Shown: positions 16,839-24,960 of the stretch, in pieces | How positions within the stretch are numbered: the stretch's first letter is position 1 | How the letters are laid out: each line of letters begins with the position of its first letter | NCBI RefSeq assembly: GCF_013385145.1 | Contig: NZ_JABZEC010000004.1 | Span: forward strand, 167,531 to 231,530 | Source of the DNA: Bombilactobacillus apium | Lineage (GTDB): Bacteria; Bacillota; Bacilli; Lactobacillales; Lactobacillaceae | Reading direction: 5' to 3' | DNA length: 64,000 nucleotides | Notes under the pieces: generated by a model | Told to the model about the DNA's origin: nothing | Databases searched by the model: none | The model's input: the letters and a program-made list of their open reading frames with translations, nothing else | Position numbers and translations under genes: made by a program

Positions 16839-17357
16839 CCTGAGACGGGCAAGTATTCCGCCGTTGACGTCAATGTCGGTCATTTAAATTACACCGCCGG
16901 GGTCATTAATATCTTGCCTGAGTATTTAAAAAAGCTTTACCAACGCATTAAGTTTTATCAAAAGGTTGCTAATCTTCAGCACGATATTATGCAAAAATTC
17001 ACAACGAAACTGGTGACGAATTACAACAAAATCGTGATCGAAGACTTAGCAGTTAAGGACATGCAAATGAGCCACGTTGCTTCAAAAGGACTCCAGCGGT
17101 CAATGTTTGGTTATTTCCAGCAAGTATTGTGTTATAAATGTGCATGGTACGGCAAAGAACTGATTCTTGCGGATAGATATTATCCATCAACTCAGCATTG
17201 CTCCAAATGCGGTCAGATTAAGTCTGGCAACGATAAAATCACCCTCCAAGGAAACGCCAAACACCAGATGAAGCATAAGGAATACGTTTGTTAGGCCTGT
17301 GGAACATTCCTCGATCGGGACGAGAACGCCGCGGCTAACTTGTTAGCCTTAATCTAA
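16839..17357 (+). pseudogene. TnpB (RNA-guided nuclease) C-terminal fragment
   Basis: Frame opens at KYSAVDVNVGHLNYT (RuvC-I, catalytic Asp), passes IVIEDLAVKDM (RuvC-II Glu), the first zinc pair HCSKCG, YVC, then TAG (17292-17294), ACG (second zinc pair) and LDRDENAAANLLALI (RuvC-III Asp), ending TAA at 17357. The N-terminal RNA/DNA-binding half is absent. All three RuvC acidic positions survive, but the protein would be inactive without its N-terminus and with the stop. A Met at 16983 or later could start only short products. Confidence 0.82.
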
Positions 17358-17470
17358 AAAACTCAAGGGGGCTGGCTAAGCCCTGATGCTGTCATAGTTG
17401 GTCAATGAGATTACTCCTTGATGGAATATCGGAATACTGGCGTCATAACGGCAGTAAGTAAAATAAAGAA
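17358..17470 (+). ncRNA. Possible relic of a TnpB omega-RNA / element right end
   Basis: Immediately after the tnpB stop is a G-rich segment with GGGGGCTGGCTAAGCCC (a short hairpin, GGGCT/AGCCC-like), then a segment ending in AACGGCAGTAAG. TnpB guide RNAs are encoded at this position in IS200/IS605/IS607 elements, overlapping or following the tnpB end. Assignment is by position and G-rich structure only; I cannot confirm a scaffold fold. Confidence 0.3.
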
Positions 17471-17490
17471 AGGAAATATGCAACCTTTTT

Positions 17491-17523
17491 AAATATAGAA
17501 ATCATTCGTGATTTACTATATTT
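17491..17523. repeat. Hairpin before the YbaK-like gene
   Basis: AAATATAGAAATCA, a TTCG loop and TGATTTACTATATTT form a 14-bp hairpin with one bulged base. It may be a terminator for the element or a leader structure; no strong T-tract follows. Confidence 0.45.
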
Positions 17524-17552
17524 CTCCATATTTTGCATAGCAGGTTCTTAAT

Positions 17553-18038
17553 TTGTCTGTGGAAGCTGTGCGTCAATATTTAAAACCCTTTGGCTTAGAA
17601 GATCGGGTCCAAGAACATGAACAGCCAATTGATACGGTAACTCATGCGGCTCAAGTTTTGGCTTGCCAGGAGCGTCAGATTTTGAAATCAATGACCTTTT
17701 TGGTTCGTGAACAGCCAATCCTGATTGCCCTCGCCGGAGATGCTCGGGTAGATAATCGGAAGTTTAAGAACTGTTTTCAAAGTCGTGTGAAGATGATTCC
17801 TTTTGACCAAGTGGAAACCTCTATCGGTCATGCTCCAGGAGGAGTGACTCCTTTTGCGGTGAATTCGGGGGTTCAAGTCTATTTGGATGAATCTTTGCGC
17901 CGCTTTACGACCGTTTATGCTGCGGGAGGAAGTTTGCAGAGCACAATTGCGCGTTCAATTCCGGAACTAGAACAAGCAACTCAAGCTCAAGGTTGGGTTG
18001 ATGTTGGCAAAGGCTGGCAGTTAGAAAATTCTAAATAA
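17553..18038 (+). CDS. YbaK/aminoacyl-tRNA deacylase-like protein
   Basis: 161 aa, the size of free-standing trans-editing deacylases that hydrolyse mischarged tRNAs (Cys- or Ala-tRNA-Pro type). The motifs ILKSMTFLV (with the conserved Lys), GDARVDNRKFK and IGHAPGGVTPFA are characteristic of the YbaK fold. The start is uncertain: TTG at 17553 or GTG at 17559, with only AGG about 9 nt upstream. It ends at a terminator shared with a convergent permease. Confidence 0.82.
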   Translation: MSVEAVRQYLKPFGLEDRVQEHEQPIDTVTHAAQVLACQERQILKSMTFLVREQPILIALAGDARVDNRKFKNCFQSRVKMIPFDQVETSIGHAPGGVTPFAVNSGVQVYLDESLRRFTTVYAAGGSLQSTIARSIPELEQATQAQGWVDVGKGWQLENSK

Positions 18039-18062
18039 AAATAAGACTTATTTTGCCAATTA

Positions 18063-18099
18063 AAAAAGCGTAATTTCTAAACTGGAAATTACGCTTTTT
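18063..18099. terminator. Bidirectional terminator
   Basis: AAAAAGCGTAATTTC (18063-18077) pairs perfectly with GAAATTACGCTTTTT (18085-18099), 7-nt loop. It ends both the YbaK gene and the convergent permease. Confidence 0.92.
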
Positions 18100-18115
18100 G
18101 GTTAGAATTTAAATT

Positions 18116-19402
18116 TTAAGCGGCGTGCTTTTTTTGCCAAGTCATACCCAAGTAGAAAGGAATGGCAACTATCAGGGCTCCCAGACCGAAGAGTAGTTGG
18201 ATCAGCGGAACCTGAATTAGCAACCAGCAACTAACTAAAATGGCAACTACCGGAATTACCGGACCCCAAGGAAGATGGAACTTTTGGGAGTCACGAGATT
18301 TTTGTCGGGCAAAAACTAAAATTGCCAAACAGGTTGGAATATATTGTGCAAAACGAGAGATAGCGCTAATTTGCGCCAAGAAACTGAAGGTTCCCGACCA
18401 AGCAATGGCGAGCGTTAAAACCATACTGGTCAAGATTGCCACCCAGGGAGCGTGATGTTGATTTCGCCAAGCTAAGATTTGCGGCATCATCTTATTTTCT
18501 GCCAAAGCGACCCCCGATCGAGGAGTAATATAACTGGAAGCGACCAATAAGCCCCCGGTGGAAAGCAAAGTTCCTGAAGCGACGACCGCGTTTCCTAAAC
18601 GACCGCCAATTTGCGTAAAGGCGGCTTGAATCGGGGCGTTGCTGCTCCCTAATTTATTCCCCAAAATGCCGATACAAACAACTTGAATCAGGATGTAAAA
18701 ACTAACGACAGTCAACATGATTAAAAGGAGCGCGCGGGGGAGATTCTTGGGAGCATCCTTGATATCTCCAGCAGCAACGACAATTCCTTCAAAACCGGTA
18801 AAGGCGTAGAAGAGAGTAATTGCTGCTTGGGCGAAATTACCGGAGTGATAACTGCCTCCGGGAAATAAAGGGGTAAAGTTTTGCGGTTGAATCCAAAAAA
18901 TTCCAATAGCGATGAAGAGAACTAAAGGAATTAATTTGGAAATAGTAATAATATTGTTGACCACTTTCGCCAAACGGACGCCCGCAATATTCATCAAGGC
19001 TAGGCCAACAATCAAGCAAGTAATAACACTTACTTTGGCAGTTGCATTTTTAAGAGCGGGAAAAGTGGCCCCAAGGGCAGTGGTAAAAGCAACGGCCATT
19101 GTTGCTTCCGCGATAATCCGAACCGCCCAAGTTACAAAACCAACTTCAAAGCCGACAAATTTGCCAAAGGCAGCTTGCGCATAAAGATAAGGCCCACCAT
19201 CGCGGTCGAAAAAGCTGGCAGCTTGGGCAAAAGAAAGGGCAATCGTAATCACTAAGAAAGCATCGAAGAGGAGAACGAAAATACTGGCCGGTCCCATTAA
19301 TTTGGCCGCAGCTCCGGGAAGTAAGAAAATTCCCGAACCAATAATCCCGTTAATTCCGAACAAAAGAACACTAGCGAAGCCTAACTTATCTTTATTATTC
19401 AT
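18116..19402 (-). CDS. APC-superfamily amino acid permease
   Basis: 428 aa from the ATG at 19402 (AAGGA 8 nt upstream); the frame is open further but overlaps the upstream gene. About 12 membrane segments; the first carries FGINGIIGSGIFLLPG, the APC substrate-binding motif. It begins 4 nt after the stop of the C26 hydrolase gene, so the two are an operon. That pairing suggests uptake of a gamma-glutamyl compound, polyamine or amino acid, but the substrate is not known. Confidence 0.82.
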   Translation of the reverse strand: MNNKDKLGFASVLLFGINGIIGSGIFLLPGAAAKLMGPASIFVLLFDAFLVITIALSFAQAASFFDRDGGPYLYAQAAFGKFVGFEVGFVTWAVRIIAEATMAVAFTTALGATFPALKNATAKVSVITCLIVGLALMNIAGVRLAKVVNNIITISKLIPLVLFIAIGIFWIQPQNFTPLFPGGSYHSGNFAQAAITLFYAFTGFEGIVVAAGDIKDAPKNLPRALLLIMLTVVSFYILIQVVCIGILGNKLGSSNAPIQAAFTQIGGRLGNAVVASGTLLSTGGLLVASSYITPRSGVALAENKMMPQILAWRNQHHAPWVAILTSMVLTLAIAWSGTFSFLAQISAISRFAQYIPTCLAILVFARQKSRDSQKFHLPWGPVIPVVAILVSCWLLIQVPLIQLLFGLGALIVAIPFYLGMTWQKKHAA

Positions 19403-19406
19403 GGGG

Positions 19407-20159
19407 TTAATCCTTTTCTCTAAACACTTGCGCTCGATCAACTAATTTTTGAAAGGGAGCTAATTGCTGTCGATCTTGTGGCCACATATTTTCTGGATGC
19501 CATTGCAGGGCCAAAATTTGTTGCTGAGCTTGGTCCTCGACGGCTTCCACAATCCCATCGCTAGCTTGGGCAACAACCTTCAGTCCGGGTGCCAATTGCC
19601 GCACGGCTTGGTGATGGCGGGAATTAACATAAGCGCTGGAACCCATTAATTGCTCCAAGGTTGAACCCGCTTTAATTTGAATATGGTGGGTAGGATATTG
19701 TCCGGGAGCAGTTTGGGCGTGTTGGAGCTGCTCTGCCGGTCCTTGGGTCGCTAAGTCTTGGTAAAGACTACCGCCTAAAGTAACATTGAGAATTTGTAAA
19801 CCGCGACAAATCGCGAGAATGGGTTTCCCCGCAGCAAGAGTGGCTTTGATTAAAGCTTGCTCAAATAAGTCTTTAGGGTAAGTAGTCCGACCTAAATGAG
19901 GTCGCGGTTCTTCATGGTAGAGAGTTGGATCGATATCAGGCCCTCCAGGAAGAACTAAACCGGAAAAGAGGGGCAGGACACTTTGGACCACGGCGGGAAT
20001 TTGGCTCGGATCCTCGGGAAAGGGAACAATAATCGGAGTTCCCCCAACTTGTAAAAGAGCATTTTTAATCATTTGGGGAGCCATATCAGCGTAGTTCAAA
20101 TTGATAATTGGTGATGGATCGACGAGGGAATCGCCGGTGACTGCAATAATTGGCCGCAA
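19407..20159 (-). CDS. Class I glutamine amidotransferase-like hydrolase (peptidase C26, PuuD-like)
   Basis: About 250 aa. The nucleophile elbow ILAICRGLQILN (Cys), the SRHHQAV segment and LQWHPE (His, Glu) form the class I triad; LVLPGGPDIDPTLY is typical of the gamma-glutamyl-GABA hydrolase family. The frame opens at a TTG at 20168, but AAGGAG abuts that codon, while the TTG three codons on (20159) is 9 nt from it and is the likely start. Operon with the downstream permease. Confidence 0.85.
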   Translation of the reverse strand: MRPIIAVTGDSLVDPSPIINLNYADMAPQMIKNALLQVGGTPIIVPFPEDPSQIPAVVQSVLPLFSGLVLPGGPDIDPTLYHEEPRPHLGRTTYPKDLFEQALIKATLAAGKPILAICRGLQILNVTLGGSLYQDLATQGPAEQLQHAQTAPGQYPTHHIQIKAGSTLEQLMGSSAYVNSRHHQAVRQLAPGLKVVAQASDGIVEAVEDQAQQQILALQWHPENMWPQDRQQLAPFQKLVDRAQVFREKD

Positions 20160-20308
20160 GCAGCGCAACTCCTTTCTAAATTAAAATTAGTTATTAATTC
20201 TAATTTTTTGATCATTAAACGTCAAGGAAAAATGATTAATATATTTTAGTTATTCTTACAGAAAGCATGATAAAGGGACGCGCGGATTTATAAATAGGCA
20301 GAAATAAG

Positions 20309-20324
20309 TTTGGCGATCGCCAAA
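20309..20324. repeat. 16-bp perfect palindrome
   Basis: TTTGGCGATCGCCAAA is fully self-complementary and centred on GCGATCGC. It lies between the pyruvate oxidase terminator and the next promoter region and could be a protein site or part of the terminator tail. Confidence 0.6.
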
Positions 20325-20358
20325 CAGCCGAGTGAGAGTTTTGAGTCTCATTCGGCTG
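20325..20358 (-). terminator. Terminator-like hairpin after pyruvate oxidase
   Basis: CAGCCGAGTGAGA (20325-20337) pairs with TCTCATTCGGCTG (20346-20358), 13 bp with one G-U pair, 8-nt loop. On the minus strand it is followed by TTTGGCG rather than a long T-tract. Confidence 0.6.
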
Positions 20359-20369
20359 CTGCTGGATGG

Positions 20370-22136
20370 CTAATTAGTTTTCGATTGTTGTTTTAAAAGG
20401 GTTTGCAGAGAAGGTTGCTGCTTTTCATCTACTTGATACTGCTGGCGATATTGAGCAATCTTTTCGGCCGGGAGAGTATCTTCGTTGACCGCGACAAAGC
20501 TAGTATCAATTGGATCAATATTTTGAATTTGGGCATCAATGACTACGGGGAGGGGATCATTTTGACTTTGGAATTTTTGAACTTGTTCAAAAGCTTGCCG
20601 GAGTTCAGATAGATTATGCACAGTAAAGCCATGAGCTCCCATATTTTGGGCGATTTGGCCCCAGTCGGCTTGATTTAAGGGGATACCATACATTGATTGG
20701 CCATTGACCAATTTTTCATGTTGAATGTAGCCAAAAGATTGATTGTCTAAGACGATATTCACGACAGGAAGTTGGTACTTCACTTCGGTGATTAAATCCG
20801 GCATGACCATCGCGAAACCACCATCACCAGAAATAGTCCAAACTTGCCGCTCAGGATAGCTTAATTGGGCAGCTAATCCGGCGGGCAAACCAAAGCCCAT
20901 CGTTCCATACCAAGGAGACATGGCAAACTTTTGTTGCTGGTCAAAGGGCAGTTGGCGAATCGACCACTCGGTATTATTTCCAACGTCTAAACCATAAATC
21001 GCGTCTTTGTGGCTGTAATCTTTAACGGCTTGAATGACACCTTCAGCCCGGAGACCATCTTGGTCATCTTGAGCGCAAGTTTTTAACCACTGATCCCAAT
21101 TAGCCTTATCTTTTTTAGCAGCTTGGAAGAAAGCTGTTGCGGGAATTTGGTCCGGAACTTGGGTTAAGGCTTCAAGGAAGGCCGAGGCATCAGCTAGGAT
21201 CGCCTCTTGGGCCGAGAATTGCTTGCCTAAGTCGGCACCATTATTGTTTACTTGAATAAATTTCACCCCCTCAGGCAAGAAACGAGCGAAGGGATAGTTA
21301 GAACCAATCGATAAAATTAAATCACTAATTTGACTGACTTCAAAAGCGGGTTTAGTTCCCAGTCGGCCTCGCGAACCCATGAAGGCCGGGTGATTAGTGG
21401 GAAAGACTCCGGTTGCCGGAACGGTACTTAAAACTGGCAGGCTGAATTTTTCAGCGACGGCCACCGCGGCCTTTTGCGCTCCTTGAGCGCCCCGTCCCAG
21501 CCACATGATCGGTCTTTGGGCTTGTTTCAAAGCTTGAACAACGGTTTGAATTTGGTCGGCAGTCGCTTGAGGCTTGGGTTGCATAGTTGCGGCGGTTAAA
21601 TTAGGGGTTGAAGCTAGGGTAAAATCAATCTCTTGTCCGGCTAAATCATCGGGGATAATTACGGCAGCGACGGTTTGGTGTTGGTAAGCGTAGCGAATCG
21701 CTTGGTCGATTACGTAAGGAATTTGATCGGCGGTGGTTACTTGTTGGTGGAAAGCAGCAACATCAGCCACAATCGGATCTTCATTCATTTCTTGGAAGAA
21801 GTTAGTGTTAATTAAGCCTGAAGCCACTTGACCGACAATGGCCAAAACGGGCACGTGATCCATTTTAGCTTCGTATAAACCATTGAGAAGATGAACCGCT
21901 CCCGGGCCAGCGGAGCCAAAGCAGACGCCAATTTGCTGAGTTAATTTGGCATCAGCAGCAGCGGCTAAAGCGCCGACTTCTTCATGGCGGACTTGAATAT
22001 AACGCAAGTGTTCTCGTTCGTGATAGAGGCCTTCGACAGTATTGTTAATCGAATCCGCGGTAATTCCGTAGAGATGATCAACTTGCCAGTTAACTAAAAC
22101 TTGGGCCAAGGCTTGGCCAGCAGTAATTTTTGCCAT
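20370..22136 (-). CDS. pox: Pyruvate oxidase (phosphate-dependent, H2O2-forming)
   Basis: 588 aa, a TPP/FAD enzyme converting pyruvate, phosphate and O2 to acetyl-phosphate, CO2 and H2O2. Visible marks are the TPP-activating Glu region (YIQVRHEEVGALAAAADAKLT), the GPGAVHLLNGLYEAK segment, and the TPP motif GDGGFAMVMPDLITEVKYQLP...N. The ATG at 22136 has AGGAG 8 nt upstream; the in-frame GTG at 22145 does not. Upstream lies a doubled TATTGTAA motif like that at cydA. Confidence 0.92.
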   Translation of the reverse strand: MAKITAGQALAQVLVNWQVDHLYGITADSINNTVEGLYHEREHLRYIQVRHEEVGALAAAADAKLTQQIGVCFGSAGPGAVHLLNGLYEAKMDHVPVLAIVGQVASGLINTNFFQEMNEDPIVADVAAFHQQVTTADQIPYVIDQAIRYAYQHQTVAAVIIPDDLAGQEIDFTLASTPNLTAATMQPKPQATADQIQTVVQALKQAQRPIMWLGRGAQGAQKAAVAVAEKFSLPVLSTVPATGVFPTNHPAFMGSRGRLGTKPAFEVSQISDLILSIGSNYPFARFLPEGVKFIQVNNNGADLGKQFSAQEAILADASAFLEALTQVPDQIPATAFFQAAKKDKANWDQWLKTCAQDDQDGLRAEGVIQAVKDYSHKDAIYGLDVGNNTEWSIRQLPFDQQQKFAMSPWYGTMGFGLPAGLAAQLSYPERQVWTISGDGGFAMVMPDLITEVKYQLPVVNIVLDNQSFGYIQHEKLVNGQSMYGIPLNQADWGQIAQNMGAHGFTVHNLSELRQAFEQVQKFQSQNDPLPVVIDAQIQNIDPIDTSFVAVNEDTLPAEKIAQYRQQYQVDEKQQPSLQTLLKQQSKTN

Positions 22137-22180
22137 AATAAACACTCCTATTCTTGAAATAATTTAAAGATTTCTACCCT

Positions 22181-22199
22181 TATTGTAAAACTATTGTAA
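22181..22199. repeat. Doubled TATTGTAA motif at the pyruvate oxidase promoter
   Basis: TATTGTAA occurs at 22181-22188 and 22192-22199, same orientation, 11 nt apart start to start. Read toward the gene it is TTACAATA. TACAAT could itself serve as -10. The same octamer makes the inverted repeat at the cydA promoter. Confidence 0.5.
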
Positions 22200-22216
22200 A
22201 ACGAAAGTAAAAAAAA

Positions 22217-22245
22217 CAACCGCAACTAGCTTGGGTCGGCGGTTG
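22217..22245 (-). terminator. gatD terminator overlapping the gene end
   Basis: CAACCGC (22217-22223) pairs with GCGGTTG (22239-22245), and the minus strand continues into a T-tract. The right arm falls within the last codons of gatD. Confidence 0.8.
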
Positions 22246-22885
22246 TTGAAGCTAAAATTTGTTTAACTAGTTCTTGAGCAATATTGAGATTTTTGAGCAA
22301 CGGACCATGGGAATAGCTCCCAATTGTCTGCTTATATTGCAAACCTTCAACCCCATCTTGGGGATTGTTTCCGTAACCGGTAATCATTTTGCCAAAGGGC
22401 TGTAATTTTTGGGGATCATCAAAGAAAGTTTGGCCACTGTGGTTTTCGAAGGCGTGAACTTCTCCGAATTCGGTTTGGTAGTGGGTATCACCGATCATTC
22501 TTTTTTCGGGGTTAAAGATGGTATGCAATGGTAAAATGCCTAAACATTTGATAGTTTCCCCACCACTGGTCTGATAGTAATCCCCCAAAAATTGATAACC
22601 GCCGCAGATGCAAAGCATCGGCCGGCCCGCTTCAATATAAGCCGTTAAAGTTTCTTTGTGGCGCATAATATCTCGAGCGACGACCGACTGCTCGAAATCT
22701 TGTCCTCCGCCGAAGAACAAGAAATCATAATCGAAAGCTGTGAAATCATCGCCAAGACTGATGTTGTCAACGGTGCTGCTGTATCCTTCTTGCGCTAAGA
22801 GGTAACGAATGATTTTTACGTCGCCAGCATCACCGTAGGTGTTCATTAAGTCTTCATATAAATAAGCAATACGGATCGTCGTCAT
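22226..22885 (-). CDS. gatD: Lipid II isoglutaminyl synthase amidotransferase subunit GatD
   Basis: 219 aa, CobB/CobQ-like class I glutaminase. Motifs are GGGQDFEQ (59-66), CICGGYQFLG with nucleophile Cys94, and YSHGPLL with His193; in S. aureus GatD the pair is Cys94/His189. With MurT it amidates the D-Glu of lipid II to isoglutamine. MurT is normally the neighbour, but here the flanking genes are pox and pepC. Confidence 0.85.
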   Translation of the reverse strand: MTTIRIAYLYEDLMNTYGDAGDVKIIRYLLAQEGYSSTVDNISLGDDFTAFDYDFLFFGGGQDFEQSVVARDIMRHKETLTAYIEAGRPMLCICGGYQFLGDYYQTSGGETIKCLGILPLHTIFNPEKRMIGDTHYQTEFGEVHAFENHSGQTFFDDPQKLQPFGKMITGYGNNPQDGVEGLQYKQTIGSYSHGPLLKNLNIAQELVKQILASTTADPS

Positions 22886-22969
22886 ATTAAAATTTCCTCA
22901 TGATTTATTTACTATTAGTCTTAAATAGTTTAGACTGTTTGATAATAAAAGTCTAGAGGAGTGACAAAA

Positions 22970-24292
22970 GTGACGCAAGCGATTGATTTTCAACAAATTA
23001 AGCAATTTCAAACCCAATTTCACGCCCAATCTGAGTACCAAACGGTAGCCCAAGCGGTTCAAAATAATGGGATTCATCAAACTAGCCAAGACCCCCAAGC
23101 TCAAGTAGCTTTGAATCCGGTCTTTTCCGTGGAAATTCCGACTGGAGCAGTTGGGAACCAGAAACATTCTGGTCGTTGTTGGCTCTTTTCAGCATTGACT
23201 ACTTTGCGGACCCAATTTGCGCAAAAGTATCAGGTGAAAGATTTTGAGTTGTCGCAAAGTTATTCTTTTTTCTACGACCGTTTGGAAAAAGCCAATTGGT
23301 TTTATCAAGAAGTTGTGGCTACCGCTCAAGCAGCTTTAACTGATCGCCGGGTCCATCTACTTTTGACTCAAGCTACAGGCGATGGGGGTCAATGGAAGTT
23401 TGCCATTAATTTAATTCAGAAATACGGGGTCGTTCCCAAGTCGGTAATGCCGGAAACCAAGAGTTCCGAAGATACGACAGAATTTAATCAAGTCCTCAAT
23501 CATAAATTACGCCAAGATGCGCAACAATTACGCCAATTAGTTCAAGATCAGGCGACATCAGACCAAATCCAAACTTGGATTGAGCAACGTTTAGCAGAAG
23601 TTTATCGGATTTGTGTTTATAGCTTTGGCCAACCGCCGCGGGAATTTTCTTGGTCCCAACGTAATGACCAAGAAAAGTTATTACAGGAGACCGCAATCAC
23701 GCCCCAAGATTTCTACGCTCAGTATTTCAGTTTACCGCTCGCCGATTACTACCAAATTTTGAATATTCCCCAAAAAGGTAAACCTTTGGGTCGGACTTAC
23801 CGGGCTGAAGGTGACGGTAATGTCGTGGGGGCTAGTTTAGATAAGGGCTTAAATTTGCCGATCCAGCGTTTAAAGCAATTGACTATTAAGCAATTGCAAG
23901 CCGGTGATCCGGTTTGGTTTGGGAATGATGTTCTCGCTCAATCCCAACGGCAACAGGGTCTTTTGGCCGGAAATTTGTATGACTACGGTCAACTCTTTGA
24001 TTTAGATTTGAAGCTGACTAAAGGGGAACGTTTCGATGTTCAAGAAGCTGATATTTCCCACGCCATGGTCTTTACCGGCGTTGATTTAAATGACCAAGGA
24101 GAACCTTTGCGTTGGAAAGTCGAAAATTCCTGGGGCGCCAAAATTGGTAGTAAGGGCTATTTTGTGATGGATGATGCTTGGTTTGACGATTACGTCTACG
24201 AAGTCATTATTAATAAGCAACATCTTAGTGCGACTGAAGAAGCCGAATTTCAACAAGAACCAATCGTTCTGCCAGCTTGGGATGTCTTGTAG
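22970..24292 (+). CDS. pepC: Aminopeptidase C (bleomycin hydrolase family, C1B)
   Basis: 440 aa. The papain-like catalytic set is clear: GNQKHSGRCWLFS with Gln and Cys70, DISHAMVFTGV with His, and VENSWG with Asn. It is a cytoplasmic peptidase for N-terminal trimming of peptides. The frame opens at a GTG at 22961, but GAGGAG overlaps that codon; the GTG at 22970 is 8 nt from it and is the better start. Confidence 0.95.
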   Translation: MTQAIDFQQIKQFQTQFHAQSEYQTVAQAVQNNGIHQTSQDPQAQVALNPVFSVEIPTGAVGNQKHSGRCWLFSALTTLRTQFAQKYQVKDFELSQSYSFFYDRLEKANWFYQEVVATAQAALTDRRVHLLLTQATGDGGQWKFAINLIQKYGVVPKSVMPETKSSEDTTEFNQVLNHKLRQDAQQLRQLVQDQATSDQIQTWIEQRLAEVYRICVYSFGQPPREFSWSQRNDQEKLLQETAITPQDFYAQYFSLPLADYYQILNIPQKGKPLGRTYRAEGDGNVVGASLDKGLNLPIQRLKQLTIKQLQAGDPVWFGNDVLAQSQRQQGLLAGNLYDYGQLFDLDLKLTKGERFDVQEADISHAMVFTGVDLNDQGEPLRWKVENSWGAKIGSKGYFVMDDAWFDDYVYEVIINKQHLSATEEAEFQQEPIVLPAWDVL

Positions 24293-24326
24293 ACAGAAGT
24301 TAAAAAATTATTTTTTAGCTAAAAGA

Positions 24327-24367
24327 AAAGTGATCTCCCGAAGTAATTTCGGCGAGACCACTTTTTT
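24327..24367. terminator. Terminator between pepC and the DUF488 gene
   Basis: AAAGTGATCTC and GAGACCACTTT form an outer stem with a CCGAA/TTCGG inner stem, followed by T7 on the plus strand. The genes on each side converge. Confidence 0.85.
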
Positions 24368-24372
24368 TGACC

Positions 24373-24732
24373 TTAATTTTGGGTTAAATAAGCCTGTAAA
24401 ACAACGGCTTGATTGTGTTGTTCGTCTTTGGCTCCGTAAAGTAAAACAATATCTTGGGTTTGGAGATGAGCGGTAATGCTTTCTTTAGCCTCCGCAACGG
24501 CTGGATTTTCGTCTAATTCACGGCGATAGCGCTCTTGAAACTCGGGAAATTTAGCCGGATCATGTTGAAACCAGCGGCGCAATTCCGGGGAGGGCGCTAA
24601 CTCTTTGGCCCACCAGTCGATTTGGGCTTTAGCTTTCGCAATTCCCCGCGGCCAAATCCGATCAACTAAAATTCGGTAACTAGCCGGATCGGGAAGTGAA
24701 TGATAGACACGTTCGATTCTTAATTGGGTCAT
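24373..24732 (-). CDS. DUF488 family protein
   Basis: About 119 aa from the ATG at 24732 (GGTGA closely upstream). The frame extends 22 codons further, including another ATG at 24741, without a better ribosome site. The stretch RILVDRIWPRGIAKAKAQIDWWAKELAPSPELRRWFQHDP is the signature of this small family, whose biochemical role is not settled. Confidence 0.85.
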   Translation of the reverse strand: MTQLRIERVYHSLPDPASYRILVDRIWPRGIAKAKAQIDWWAKELAPSPELRRWFQHDPAKFPEFQERYRRELDENPAVAEAKESITAHLQTQDIVLLYGAKDEQHNQAVVLQAYLTQN

Positions 24733-24798
24733 TTTCACCATCTTCTTTGTTCTTTTGGCTCCATTGTATACCGTTTCGAACCTTTGAGACACTCTCAA

Positions 24799-24960
24799 CT
24801 AGCGTCGGTGACTAGACCATAAGTGACAACAAGCCTCGATAAACATGCCTATTGCCATAAAATACATCGCCAACATATGCTTTTGGCAAAGAGTTAACAC
24901 GAGGGTCACCAGATAAAAAGCGGCCATCAGCCAGCTAAAAAGCCAGTTTCTACTACGCAA
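24799..24960 (-). CDS. Small two-helix membrane protein, 53 aa
   Basis: A TTG directly follows the stop of the CHRD-like gene (TAATTG), with GGTGG 5 nt before. The 53-residue product starts MRSRNW, has two hydrophobic segments (about LFSWLMAAFYLVTLVLTL and MLAMYFMAIGMFIEACC) and ends HLWSSHRR. I do not recognise it. Translational coupling to the upstream gene would explain the TTG. An alternative start is the ATG 11 codons in. Confidence 0.45.
   Translation of the reverse strand: MRSRNWLFSWLMAAFYLVTLVLTLCQKHMLAMYFMAIGMFIEACCHLWSSHRR

Larger units (their letters stand above)
16642..17470 (+). mobile_element. Internally deleted IS607-type element
   Basis: A remnant joining the 5' part of a tnpA serine recombinase gene to the 3' two-thirds of a tnpB gene, with everything between lost. 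Both parts keep close family matches but each has an in-frame TAG. The 3' flank after tnpB may be the old omega-RNA and right end. It cannot move by itself. No flanking full copy is in the window. The left boundary is abrupt, just after the antiporter terminator. Confidence 0.75.

Noticed and set aside
16771..17294. Recoded TAG (stop-codon readthrough or pyrrolysine) in the IS607 genes
   Set aside because: The element also has large deletions; the TAGs are best explained by decay, and other genes in the window use TAG as a normal stop.
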